Shown here in pieces: positions 10,731 through 21,258 of a stretch of 64,000 nt of DNA. This DNA comes from Calamus simplicifolius (taxonomy: Eukaryota; Streptophyta; Magnoliopsida; Arecales; Arecaceae), in assembly GCA_900491605.1 (NCBI GenBank), contig UESW01001512.1, positions 1-64,000 on the forward strand. The letters are read 5' to 3'. Position numbers and translations under genes: made by a program. Under the pieces are notes generated by a model that had not been told where the DNA came from, ran no database searches, and saw only the letters and a program-made list of their open reading frames with translations. Position 1 is the first letter of the stretch, and every line of letters begins with the position of its first letter.

Positions 10731-12036
10731 TGTTGCCATCAGATCACCGGCCTCGAGCATCCACGAGCATCCATCCTCCAGCGAGCTCCTCGCGCCTGCG
10801 GGCCTGCAAACAAGTCCCGAGGGCCAAAAATTTCGGCAGGGACCCTCCGACGCTCAAGTCAGTGCTCTGGGCAACGATCGTGAGCTTGAGGAAGCTCGAA
10901 AGAGAAAGAGAGAGAGGCTCAGAGAGAGGAGCTCTCCCTGTGAGCGTTTAGGAGTGTTATCAGTCTGTTACCTGGTCCTCCCTGGTCGAGGTCCCTCTTA
11001 CCTTTTTATAGATGCCTGGAATCCATGGGCTTGGGGCGTGATCACTTGTCAGAGCATTAATTGATGGCAGTACAGTGGAGCTTACCTCCTTATGACGTGT
11101 CAAGCTATAGGCCGTGTCCTGTCAGAGTAGGTGGTCACAGGGCATGGCCGATCATTACAGCGCTTGCCAAACATGTCCCCTACATTACCTTTTTGGTTGT
11201 CCTATACGGACAGTGATGGGTGACAAAGTTAGTCGTGTGGGTCCCAAGGTACAGCCGTTGGGGGATAAGGATGATGTTGAGTTGAAGCCAACTGTTCCTC
11301 GTAGAGTGTTGAGTATGGAGTGCTTGCGTGGCCCTGCTCATGCCCTTGGATGAGCTTGCATGGCACTGTTCACGTACAAGGCTCTGTTCACTTACTTGCA
11401 TGGCACTGTTAACGGTGAGGGAGCTTGGCAGCTTGGAGGTGTCAGCCTTGGAGGTGTCGGCCATCGGGGTTCGGCCTTGGAGGGGTTGGCCCTTGGGGGG
11501 TCGGCCCTGGAGGGGTCGGCTCGGGGGGTCGGCCCTGGGAGGTCGGCCCTGGAGGGGTCGGCCCAGGAGGGGTCGGCCCAGGAGGGGTCGGCCCTGGGGG
11601 GGTCGGCCCTGGAGGGGTCGGCCCTGGGGGGTCGGCCCAGGAGGGGTCGGCCCTGGGAGGTCGGCCCAGGAGGGGTCGGCCCAGGAGGGGTCGGCCCTGG
11701 GAGGTCGGCCCTGGAGGGGTCGGCCCTGGAGGGGTCGGCCCCGGGGTTGAGAAGGAGAGCCAATGCAAGATGCTCGCGACACTTCTTTCCATTAAATGCT
11801 CTTCAAGCCATTATGACCATTTCTGCACCATTAAAGCTCCAACCCATTGACTCGACCGAACATTAATGACGTAAGATGGCCTTTGGGAAACCCACGCACA
11901 TAACGTGACCTCTTATTCTCTTTCTTCGTTATGACGAGAGCAATGCCATGGATGGGTGTTGGGAGCTGAGGCCGAAGGGGGCTCCGTCAGTTTTCTTCCT
12001 TCATGATTCTCTAACGGCGTTGGATCAGCCACATCA
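10731..12036 (-). repeat. 5' LTR of Tat element A (1306 bp)
   Basis: On the minus strand it starts TGATGTGGCTGATCC (12036) and ends TGATGGCAACA (10731). Inside are the features also seen in the LTRs of B, C and D: a block resembling CTTGAGCGTCGGAGGGTC and a CTTGT..GCAGG stretch near the end, a TATA-like TATAAAAAGG near 11010, and a GC-rich tandem array (11440-11750). Confidence 0.8.
11440..11750 (-). repeat. GC-rich 15-18 bp tandem array in the LTR of element A
   Basis: Around 20 units built on GGAGGGGTCGGCCCT. The array is open in all reading frames because of its composition and gives Gly/Pro/Arg repeat ORFs on both strands, which are not genes. It occupies the same LTR position as the larger arrays in elements B and C. 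Confidence 0.85.
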
Positions 12037-12469
12037 CTAACCATATACTAAGTTCGATCATTTGTGAACCCACCTACATGAGATCCAGATCTAATTTAAA
12101 CTAAATATTTTGAGTTGGATTTAAATCATACATTGTTCTGACCTAATTCAAAAGGACTATTGGTTCCAAATAATGAATTTGATTCAATTTGCATCGAATC
12201 AAGTTGGATTGAAGTCATAAGACATGGAATGCAAGAGTCGGTCTTAGTGCCGACACTAGAGTCGATCTCGAACCTTGGCAGGCAGAATTATCTTAATAAC
12301 TTGGAAGGGCCAAGCTATTTTCAAACCTCGGCAGGGCCAAGCTATCTCCATATCTCGCCATGATCAATCATCAGTCCTTCAATGTAAGCCACATTGCTGC
12401 TTCAAACCATGCCGGATATCTCGGAGGATGAACCACCTCGATCCTCCACCCTGATAGCAAAGATTGTGA
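12037..12469. other. Unassigned spacer between Tat element A and the Tnt1-type Copia
   Basis: 433 bp with no credible ORF. It contains two copies of GGCCAAGCTAT (12308 and 12341) and is not alignable by eye to neighbouring elements. It may be older transposon remains. Confidence 0.4.
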
Positions 12470-12944
12470 AGTGAGCTTCCCTAACGTAAGGAGGTTTGAC
12501 AAAGGAAGGAGTCGGTTGCTGTTTCGAGTGGGGCCCACGCTTGGATGCTAGAGGAAGTTTCAAACGGTTTTGGAGCTGATCGTGTGGAGGATTTTGTGAG
12601 GGAGTTACGAACCTATGAAAAAAAAAATGAAGGCTCTGGGAGGACCTTCGGGTACAGAAAAAAAAAATTCTGTAATCTCTTAGTGAGATCATAAGAGTTT
12701 CTGAGAGAGTATGTTTTGAGGGCTTGTACCTGATTCAACTCTTAGTGAAGCCTTGCAGATCCTGTGCTGCCATGGACATAGCCCAGTTTGGGTGAACCAC
12801 GTAAAATCCTCGTCTCTCACTGTTTTTTTTGGGATTTTAGTTCCTATTATTATTCTGTGTTTTGATTTTGATTATATCGCAACTGTGTGCTTAGCCGTAT
12901 TAATAGCGATCTTATTAGAGAAATATTTTTTGTATTCCCTATCA
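12470..12944 (+). repeat. 5' LTR of the Tnt1-type Copia, left end missing
   Basis: From about 12470 to 12944 it aligns closely with 17100-17570, sharing GGAGGTTTGACAAAGGAAGG, TCTTAGTGAGATCATAAGAG and the end TTCCCTATCA. The first about 110 bp of the 3' LTR have no counterpart here. Confidence 0.85.
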
Positions 12945-12947
12945 AAT

Positions 12948-12960
12948 TGGTATCAGAGCC
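12948..12960 (+). promoter_or_regulatory. Primer binding site (initiator tRNA-Met type)
   Basis: TTGGTATCAGAGCC lies three bases after the LTR end CCCTATCA, the usual plant Copia primer site. Confidence 0.93.
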
Positions 12961-13003
12961 TGGTTTTCTTCATATTATTACGGTCGGACAAATCAACAAA
13001 GAA

Positions 13004-13760
13004 ATGGCAGAAGACAAGATCAAAATCAAGAAATTCAATGGTCACAATTTCGGATGGTGGAGGATGCAAATTAAGGACCACCTATATCAAAAGGATCTTT
13101 ACCTTCCATTAGAGGGAAAAAGCTAGATTCATTGAGTGACTCAGATTGGATGATTCTGGATAGGAAAGCTCTGGCCACGATCAGATTGTCGTTGACACCT
13201 CAAGTGGCATATAATATTGCAAAGGAAAAGACCACCGTAGATATGATGACCGCTTTAATAAAGCTATATGAAAAACCTTCCACCTCAAACAAGATATTTC
13301 TCATGAAAAAGCTCTTCAATTTGAAGATGGCTGAGAATAGTTCAGTGATGGAGCATCTGAATGAGTTCAACACGATGATTAATCAATTGGAGTCGGTCTC
13401 TGTTGCTTTTGATGATTCATTTAGGGCGCTTCTTTTCTTATGTTCCTTGCCAGAGAGTTGGGACAATCTTGTGATGACAGTCAGCAACTCGGTATCAGGT
13501 ATCCTTACATTCAATGATGCAGTTAGTTTTATATTGAATGATGAGATGAGAAGAAAGGCTTTGGGTGAGACTTCTACAAGTATTGCACTCATGGTGGATA
13601 CCAGAGGAAGATCACAGGAGAGGAAGAAGTCAGAGAAAGACCGGTCCAAGAGCAGAGGAAAGTTCAAAGGGAGATTTCCCATGAAGTGTTGGAACTGCGG
13701 GAAAAAGGTCACATGAGTAAGGATTGTTGGGGTAAGAAGAAGGAAAAAGGTATAGAGAGC
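13004..13760 (+). pseudogene. Copia gag with CCHC knuckle, frameshifted
   Basis: The ATG at 13004 opens MAEDKIKIKKFNGHNFGWW, the usual Tnt1-type gag start after the primer site. A frameshift near 13122 moves the frame to 13132-13716, which has the gag core (LFNLKMAENSSVMEHLNEF, LLFLCSLPESWDNLV). The zinc knuckle CWNCGKK/GHMSKDC is cut by a one-base loss near 13708, after which the frame continues from 13686. Gag would form the particle and bind RNA. Confidence 0.85.
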
Positions 13761-15080
13761 AAGATAGAAGGTCAGGAAGCAAATGTTGTGAGTACTATTG
13801 AGCGGAATTTTGAGGATGTGTGCATGTCAGCCGGCGATGGGGCAAACTCAGATATGTGGTTTGTAGACTCAGGGGCTTCTTACTATTGCAGCTCAAAGAG
13901 ACACCTATTTTTGGATTTTATCCAAGGAGATTTTGGTCATATCACAGTTGGCAATGGACAGCAGTGCAGAATTGTTGGTAGAGGAACAATTGTACTGAAG
14001 TCAGTGATAGGCGGAGAATTGAGACTTGCACAAGCCAGATACATCCCAGAGTTAAAGAAAAACCTAATTTCTACCAGTCAGCTTGATGTTGAGGGTTATG
14101 TATCCATTTTTGGTAATTCTCAGTGGAAAATTACTAAAGGGTCTATGGTTGTTGTCAAAGGGAAGCGGACAGGCACTCTCTACTTCTTGGCAGACAGTGA
14201 AAGTTCAGTTTTAGTGGCAGCAGAAGACACGGGTACAGTGACTACATTATGGCACAGGAGGCTCGGTCATCTTAGTGAGAAGAACTTGAATATTCTACAC
14301 AGGAGAGAGCTTCTACCTGGGCTAAAGAAGGTGAATCTAGAGTTTTGTGAAGAGTGTATCTATGGTAAGCAGAAAGTAGTGAGTTTTCAACTAGCAAGAA
14401 CTCAGAAGAAGACTGAAAGACTGGAGTTGGTTCATTCAGATGTCTGGGGTCTAGCACCAGTGGCATCATATGCGGGCAATAAGTACTTTGTCACGTTTAT
14501 AGATGATTTCAGTAGGAAAGTCTGGGTGTTTGCTATGAAGGAAAAGTCTAAGGTCTTTGGCATCTTTAAGAGATGGAGAGTCATGTGTAAAAGCCAGACT
14601 GGAGCAAGTCTCAAGTGTCTCAAGACAGATAACGGTGGTGAATACTGCAACAGAGAGTTTGATGCCTACTGCGCAGAGCATGGAATCAGAAGGATCAAGA
14701 CCGTCCCAGGGACACCAGAGCAGAATGGTGTGGCAGAAAGAATGAACAGAACCATTCTTGAGAGAGAGGAGTATGAGGTTTGACTCATGTCTACCTACAT
14801 ATTTTTGGGCAGCAGCACTGGACACCGCAGTGTATTTGATCAACAGGAGTCCATCCAGTGCATTGAATGGTGGGATTCCAGAGGAGGTTTGGACTGCAAA
14901 ACCGGTAAAACTTTCTTTTCTTAAATATTTGGCTGCATTACTTATTCTCTGATTGAGAAAGCGAAGATGAGTAAGTTAGACTCCAAGTCTACAAAGTGTG
15001 TTTTCATTGGATATGGTGGCGATGAGTATGGCTACAAGCTCTGGGATTTCCAGAACAATAAGATCATTCAGAGCATGAAT
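13761..15080 (+). pseudogene. Copia protease and integrase
   Basis: The protease site is MWFVDSGASYYCSSKRHLF (from 13854). Integrase follows with the HHCC zinc site (WHRRLGHLS ... CEECIYGKQ), then D in VHSDVWG, D in KTDNGGEY and E in AERMNRTI, the DD35E set. The frame breaks near 14765 and resumes with RSMRFDSCLPTYFWAAALD, then breaks again near 14940 before KCVFIGYGGDEYGYKL. It cannot give a full enzyme. Confidence 0.87.
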
Positions 15081-15186
15081 GGTATTTGATGAAGAGCATA
15101 CTTACAAAGACAGGAAGGATGCAGTGGAAGAAAAGAAACAGGAGTTTATAGAACTCGATCCTGTCAGAGATTGAGAAATTCCCCGA

Positions 15187-16470
15187 GTGCAAACTAAAGA
15201 TGGAAACTCCGAGGATGTGGAGGAGGAAGATGTGGTTGAAACAGACAGCCACATGCATACACCGGTATCTCAACCGGTGTCCCCACAGTTGAGGAGGACC
15301 ACAAGGGTTACCAGGCCATCACAGAGGTATTCTGCTAATGATTATATTTTGTACACAAATTTTGGAGAGCCAGAATGTTTTGTTGAAGCCATGCAGGATG
15401 AAGCTAAGGTCAAGTGGGAGTTGGCTATGAAAGAGGAGATGGACTCTTTAAAGCAAAACAAGACTTGGGATCTTGTGAAGTTACCCACTGGCAAGAAAGC
15501 TCTGTTCAACAAATGGGTGTACAAGATGAAGAATGAGGCCAATGGTACTAAGAGATACAAGGCAAGGTTAGTTGTCAAGGGTTATGCACAGAAAGAGGGA
15601 ATTGACTTCCAGGAGATCTTTTCCCCAGTAGTCAAGATGACATCCATCAGGGTGATTCTGAGCATGGTAGCAGTGGAGGATCTTTATCTAGAGCAGCTAG
15701 ATGTGAAGACAGCATTTCTTCATGGAGATTTGGAGGAGGAGTTGTACATGCACCAGCCAGAAGGTTTCCAGGTCAGGGAAAGGATGACATGGTCTGCAGA
15801 TTGAAAAAAAGTTTGTATGGTCTGAAGCAGGCTCCGCGGTAATGGTACCTCAAGTTTGATAGTTTCATGCTAGAGAAAGGCTTCACCAGATGCCAGTCAG
15901 ATCATTGTGTGTACTTTCAGAGGTACGTTACAAATGAGTTTATTATTTTATCCTTGTATGTGGACGATACGCTTGTAGCAGGTTCCAGTATGAGGAAGAT
16001 AGAAGAGCTCAAGAAACTGATGGCAAAGAAGTTCTCAATGAAGGATTTGGGAGAGGCGAAGCAGATTCTTAGCATGAGGATCAACAAAGATAGGAAGCAA
16101 CGGAAGCTGTGGCTATCTCAGGAGGACTATGTAGAGAAGGTACTGAAGAGGTTCCATATGGAGAATGCAAAGGCAATGTCAACACCTTTGGCAGCACACC
16201 TCAAGCTCAGCAAGCAGTTGTGTCCAACAACTCAGAAGGCAAGGGATGAGATGATTAGAGTTCCATATGCCTCAACCGTGGAAAGTCTAATGTATGCAAT
16301 GGTTTGCATAAGACCGGATATCGCACAAGCAGTGAGAGCAGTCAGCAGGTACATGCAGAATCCAGGCAAGGAGCATTGGAATGCAGTAAAGTGGATCTTG
16401 AGATATCTCAGGGGTACATCAACTTACAGTTTGTGCTATGGAGGTGATAGTCTTCAAGTACAGAATTTGT
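15187..16470 (+). pseudogene. Copia reverse transcriptase, frameshift and in-frame stop
   Basis: RT motifs in order: MKEEMDSLKQNKTWDLV, NKWVYKMKNEANG, ARLVVKGYAQKEGIDFQ, LDVKTAFLHGDLEEELYM, SLYGLKQAPR and the catalytic LYVDDTLVAG. A frameshift near 15770 and a TAA at 15840 (the codon after QAPR, normally a sense codon) interrupt it. The second part (15867-16472) carries YVDD and the connection domain up to YGGDSLQ. Confidence 0.88.
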
Positions 16471-16882
16471 AGATGCCGATCACTCTGGTGATAGAGACAG
16501 TGGGAGGAGCACCACTGGCTATGTTTTCACTGTCGATGATACAGCAGTGAGCTGGGTATCTCGGTTGCAGAAGATAGTGGCATTGTCAACTACAGAAGCT
16601 GAGTATGTGGCGATCACTGAAGCTAGTAAAGAGATGATCTTGTTACAGAGGTTGATGGAGGAGCTCGGCAAGGAGCACGAGTGTAATACATTATGGAGCG
16701 ACAGCCAGAGCGCAGTTCACTTGGCAAGGAATCCAACATTTTATGTAAGAACCAAGCACATTCAACTTAGGTATCATTTCATATGCAGTGTGTTGGATGA
16801 GGAGCAGTTGAAGCTGGAGAAAATTGATGGAGCTAAAAACCCTGCAGATATGTTCACCAAGGTTGTGAGCAGAACAAGTTGA
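16471..16882 (+). pseudogene. Copia RNase H domain
   Basis: Reads DADHSGDRDSGRSTTGY, VALSTTEAEYVAITEA, LWSDSQSAVHLARNP, RTKHIQLRYHFI and NPADMFTKVV in order, the full Copia RNase H set. A frame change near 16470 separates it from RT. It ends at a stop at 16882, about 100 bp before the 3' LTR. Confidence 0.88.
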
Positions 16883-16977
16883 GTCTCTGTTGCAACTTGG
16901 TGAAGCTTTCCAAGAGACAGATCAGGAGAGCGCGACACAGAGAAAGAAGGTAGATCTAATATTGATGTCATTAATCT

Positions 16978-17570
16978 CCAAGTGGGAGATTGTTATGGAT
17001 GGAGCTTAATTTCATCAAGAGGAAGCCCCAAATCAGAGTTCACGAAAGTGAAGCTCGTGAAAGGAGTCGGTTGCTATTTCGTGTGGGGGCCCACGCCTAG
17101 ACGATCGGCTGTTTCGTGAGGAGGTTTGACAAAGGAAGGAGTCGGTTGCTGTTTCGTGTGGGCCCCCACGCCTGGACGCTAGAGGAAGTTTCAAACGGTT
17201 TTGGAGTTGATCGTGTGAAGGATTTTGTGAGGGAGTTATGAACCTGTGAAAAAAAAATGGAGGTTCTGAGAGGACCTTCGGGTGCAGGAAAAAAAAATTG
17301 TAATCTCTTAGTGAGATCATAAGAGTTTTTGAGAGAGTGTGTTTTGAGGGCTTGTACCTAATTCAACTCTTAGTGAAGCCTTGCAGATCCTGTGCCGCCG
17401 TAGACGTAGCCCAGTTTGGGTGAACCACGTAAAATCCTCGTCTCTCGCTGTTTTTTGGGGATTTTGGTTCCTATTATTATTCTGTGTTTTGATTTTGATT
17501 ATATCGCAACTGCATGCTTAGCCGTACTAATACGATCTTATTAGAGAAATATTTGTTGTATTCCCTATCA
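16978..17570 (+). repeat. Polypurine tract and 3' LTR of the Tnt1-type Copia
   Basis: CCAAGTGGGAGAT is the polypurine tract. The LTR starts TGTTATGGATGG at 16991 and ends CCCTATCA at 17570 (580 bp). Inside, a block of about 80 bp around GTGGGGGCCCACGCC is duplicated (17060-17180) where the 5' LTR has one copy. Confidence 0.88.
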
Positions 17571-19793
17571 GCGTGGAATTTTGGTCCTACGGATGGGATT
17601 TTGGTTTTCGTAACCGATGGGATTTCGGTTTCCATAACAATGGGATTCCAGCCTTATCGAATGCCAACTCCCTAAAATGCATTTGGAAATCATGTAATGA
17701 CTTACCTTCTATCGCACAAATACTATAAGTCCTAAGACCTTCCAGGTATGTTCTCGAAGGTAATTTAAGTCAAAAAAAACTTGGTAATTTAAGTCCAAAA
17801 AAACTCTAGACTATTGCTTTTGAGAAATCATTTCAAAGAGGGAGATCCTTCCTTAAAAGCTTTCTTCTTTTATCTGATTACTAAAAATTTTTAATTTTGA
17901 TGAAAGAGTGCTATCCGGATTCTGATATGCATCACTCTCAAGCGAAGAATAAATTTCAACGGCATCAAAATCTATGATTTGTTGAAGCTGCCTTTTCCTT
18001 TCCTCCCTATTAAAAAGGTTCCATCAAAGTTTACCATTAAAATAAAATAAAATCATCAAAGGATGCTGAACGGTCGCACGACTATTACGTGAGACGTGGC
18101 ATGGAAAGAATGGCACCATTCACAATATCGAGTGAAGCATACGTAGGCTCAATTCAACGATGAAATAACATCGTCAATGCTAAAGTTTTTTCTTTTCTTT
18201 TCTTGTTTCGGGTTAGATGCTTAATATGGAGGAATCTCTTGAATGCATGATTTTGAAAATGGATCAATCGATCATCAAATGGTTCAACCAAAAATTAATT
18301 ATTAATTCAATTTAATTTTATTATTAAAATTAATTTTTATATGACAAGTGAAATCAAAAAAAAAATTGGTTGAATCGATCAGGTTTTAAAGAATTGATTC
18401 AATCTCGATTTTTAAACTTGTAGTTTTAATAAATAAAATTAAAATTAATTTTTTTATGCTCACCTTATATTCTAAGCAGTGGATGAAAGAACAAAAAAAT
18501 TGAAAGGCGAGCGGTGGAGAAGAAGGAAGGTGCCTTCGATAGGAATGAAGATGTTGTGGTAGTCAGAAAGGAGGCAGAGAAGACGTGGAGATCGGTGCCA
18601 TAATCCGAGCCTCGGTGGTGAATTTGGTAAGAAACGAGCAGTGATAAAGGAAGACGAAGAGATAGATAGTAAAAAAAAGAAGACAATTGGTATAGGAATA
18701 ACGAAGAAAAAAGAATAACGATGCATTGAAGATCAAGAAAGGATAAGAAAAGAAAAGTAAAAAAAAAAAATGAAAGAGAAGAAATTTTGGAAAGTAATTG
18801 ATAATTTTGGATTCTTTAAGGATACCATGTTTTATAAAAATATTATAAATTAATTAATCAAAAAAAAGCAAAACGTTCAATTTTTTTACCAATAATTTAT
18901 TAATTTAAAACTTTGGCAGCAAAACTTATTTATTTCAAAAAAAAATAAAAATTTTAAATAAAATTAAAAAATATTTATATTTTTATTTTTATATTATTAA
19001 ATTAAAATTAATTATAATATGATTCGATTCGATCAACTGATTTATCGATCAAATTGATTGATCCATCACCAAAATGCCAAATCGATTCGTTGTCGATCCA
19101 TGGTTCAAAACATTGCTAGAATAATATGACTTTTAATTAGTCAAGCAAGTACCATAGTATATTGTATAATATTAGAGGGAAAAATCTAGCTGGGACCGGG
19201 AGCAGCATTGGCGCTATAACGTCGATGTTCTTTTCTTTTTCATCATTATGGCTGCGGTTCGCTCTTCTTTGATAATAAATGAACCCAAAATCTACACTAT
19301 TTCCAGCATCACTCTGCCCGTTGGACTTGTCCTCCCAACGGACCCAACCTTATTTTTCATCAAATGTAACACATCAATAAGTATATAAAATTAATAAATA
19401 AAAAAAAAAACAAGAACAGAAGCTAGGTGGAAGGCAGTTCTTACGATTGTGTATAAAAGGTGGAGCCACTTTTGTCGATTCCATTCTTCATCTACGGTTG
19501 AAAACTATGATAAATAAAAAAAATATAAAATTAACAAAAAAGTGCAAGAAAAATGTAAGAAAAAATAAATTTAATTTATTAGTACCTGTTGATCGAAATT
19601 AAATAGGTAGATATTATGATGGTATCATTTAGATTAACATTTATTGTATCAAAAAAGAGTAAATAAAAATTATGAGAGATATTTTAGAATTAGAAAACTA
19701 ATTGGCTCATCTTTTTGATAGGTATTTTTTTGTTTAATGAGTGGATGATGTGTTTAAAAACTTGATTTGTTTAGTTAATTTTTATAATTTATT

Positions 19794-19839
<46 letters not shown>

Positions 19840-20906
19840 CAACTTCCTGGTCACATTAACTTCTCAATAGAATTAAGACTTTCCCATGGTACCACTTGTC
19901 AAAATTTTACAGTAACAGCAAGCCATAACTGCCTACTTGTCGCAGCCCTTTTTTTTTTTTTTGTATAATCATAGTTTTTTTTTATAGTTGAACGATCATA
20001 CTGTTTGGATATGGATTAAACTTATAATATTAAAAAGTAAAATTAAACATAAAAGAAGAATAAAATTTTTAGTGGTTCAAGATTAAATTCTCGTATGATG
20101 AACAACGAAGAAAGTTATTTAATCAGCAACAAAGTTGATTTTATAAATATGACGGCAGTAAAACTAATAACATAAGTAATGTTCATCCATGTGAAACAAA
20201 AATATTAATAAGGCTTTGTTTATTAGCCGTCAGCATCAAATCATCATGATGTAGAATAATAAATCTTTCATTATCCATTTTTTTTATATTTTTATCAAAT
20301 TAATTTTAACAAAATTTAAAACTAAAAACTTTTAATTATATAAAAATCATAGAACGGTTCAGTAGTACAACCACAGCCTTCGATAATAATGCCGAAGCGC
20401 CATGGAATGTCCACCATTGTTGTATTTATTCGCCAAACGTCAAGGTCACGGGCAAGCGCCAACCACATGGAACGTAGCACGTATCAGCGAAGCCGTCCTC
20501 GCTGCGTCGGACCGAGCGAGGGTGATCGATCGCTCGTAAGCCGTAATATCGAAACGTGTGCCATCCGTGGCCTGAGCCCCTTCCAATCCTTGGGATATAC
20601 TCCCGGGATTCTTCTCTCAGTGCGCGGACTTAACAATGGTTTCTTAGGTGCCGTGAGCCAGTTGTTTGCCGTGCGGTTTCCCTGCTAATGATATACATGT
20701 ATCTAATAATTTTTCTTAACAGATGACATGACATGTGTCCTTTTTTTTTTTTTAAAGTGGGAAACCATGTTGCAAGCGAGATCTACAAGGAATCAGAATT
20801 GGAAACTTACCAAAGTGACAAAATACAACGAATATTCCGTTGGTAACGACGCGAAGGCGATCGGACGAGGCTCCATGCATGTATGGAAAGAAGAAGGGGC
20901 AACAAA
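17571..20906. other. AT-rich intergenic region upstream of the epoxide hydrolase gene
   Basis: About 3.3 kb with no convincing ORF. It holds poly-A/T runs, the AT microsatellite at 19798 and, at 20380-20690, a GC-richer unique block likely to be promoter-proximal host sequence. A possible inverted-repeat element at about 18249-19115 was considered but not supported by a TSD. Confidence 0.6.
19798..19836. repeat. (AT)n microsatellite
   Basis: About 19 uninterrupted AT units, likely length-variable between individuals. Confidence 0.95.
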
Positions 20907-20967
20907 TATAAATAAATAAAAGCTCAGACTGCGAGAGAGAGAGAGAGAGAGCGAGCGAGAGAGAGAG
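20907..20967 (+). promoter_or_regulatory. TATA box and GA-tract leader of the epoxide hydrolase gene
   Basis: TATAAATAAATAAAA (20907-20921) lies about 60 bp before the start codon and is the best TATA candidate. Between it and the ATG is an almost pure GA tract (20931-20967), which would form part of a very short 5' leader. GA tracts near plant start sites are common regulatory elements (GAGA-binding proteins). The actual transcription start is inferred. Confidence 0.5.
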
Positions 20968-21258
20968 ATGGAGGGGGCTTCGGGGATCTCGCATCGGACG
21001 GTGGAGGTGAACGGGATAAGGATGCACGTGGCGGAGAAGGGGGAGGGGCCGGCGGTGCTCTTACTCCACGGCTTCCCTGAGCTCTGGTACTCGTGGCGCC
21101 ACCAGATCGTCGGCCTCGCCGCCCGCGGCTATCGAGCCATCGCCCCGGACCTCCGCGGCTACGGCGACACCGACGCGCCGCCGGACGTCGCCTCCTACTC
21201 CGTCTTCCACATCGTCGGGGACCTCGTCGCCCTCCTCGACGCCCTCGCCCTCCCCGAG
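20968..21258 (+). CDS. Epoxide hydrolase exon 1
   Basis: 97 codons, phase 0 end. Very GC-rich third positions, as in many monocot first exons. Encodes the first beta-strands and the oxyanion motif HGFPELWYSWR, ending DALALPE. The donor is GAG|GTCGGA. The ATG follows the GA tract and begins MEGASGISHRTVEVNGIRM, typical of the family. Confidence 0.93.

Larger units (their letters stand above)
8086..12036 (-). mobile_element. Tat-lineage Ty3-Gypsy element A, 5' part and a 3'-UTR remnant
   Basis: On the minus strand: 5' LTR (12036-10731), primer site, a decayed gag start, and a block of short repeats (8600-8220) similar to the 3' untranslated repeats of elements B and C. No protease, RT, RNase H or integrase can be found, so it is either internally deleted or a non-autonomous derivative. 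A hAT element interrupts it (9026-9970) and the Copia 5' LTR abuts it at 8085/8086. Its 3' LTR is not visible. Confidence 0.7.
12470..17570 (+). mobile_element. Decayed Tnt1-type Ty1-Copia retrotransposon
   Basis: Order: shortened 5' LTR, initiator-Met primer site, gag, protease, integrase, RT, RNase H, polypurine tract, 3' LTR. Sequence marks match the Tnt1 group (FVDSGASYYC protease, LYVDDTLVAG RT). The coding part has several frameshifts and at least one in-frame stop (TAA at 15840), so it is dead. The left end of the 5' LTR cannot be aligned to the 3' LTR, and no copy of the 5 bp after the 3' LTR (GCGTG) is seen to the left, so the left end is truncated or rearranged. Confidence 0.88.

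Noticed and set aside
11180..11866. Gly/Arg and Pro/Ala repeat ORFs
   Set aside because: Tandem GGGGTCGGCC array in an LTR with no stops in most frames.
18249..19115. Possible 0.87-kb inverted-repeat element (ends TGATTTTGAAAATGGATC and TGTTTTGAACCATGGATC)
   Set aside because: Ends are similar but no target duplication of any usual length could be matched, and the interior is only AT-rich sequence.
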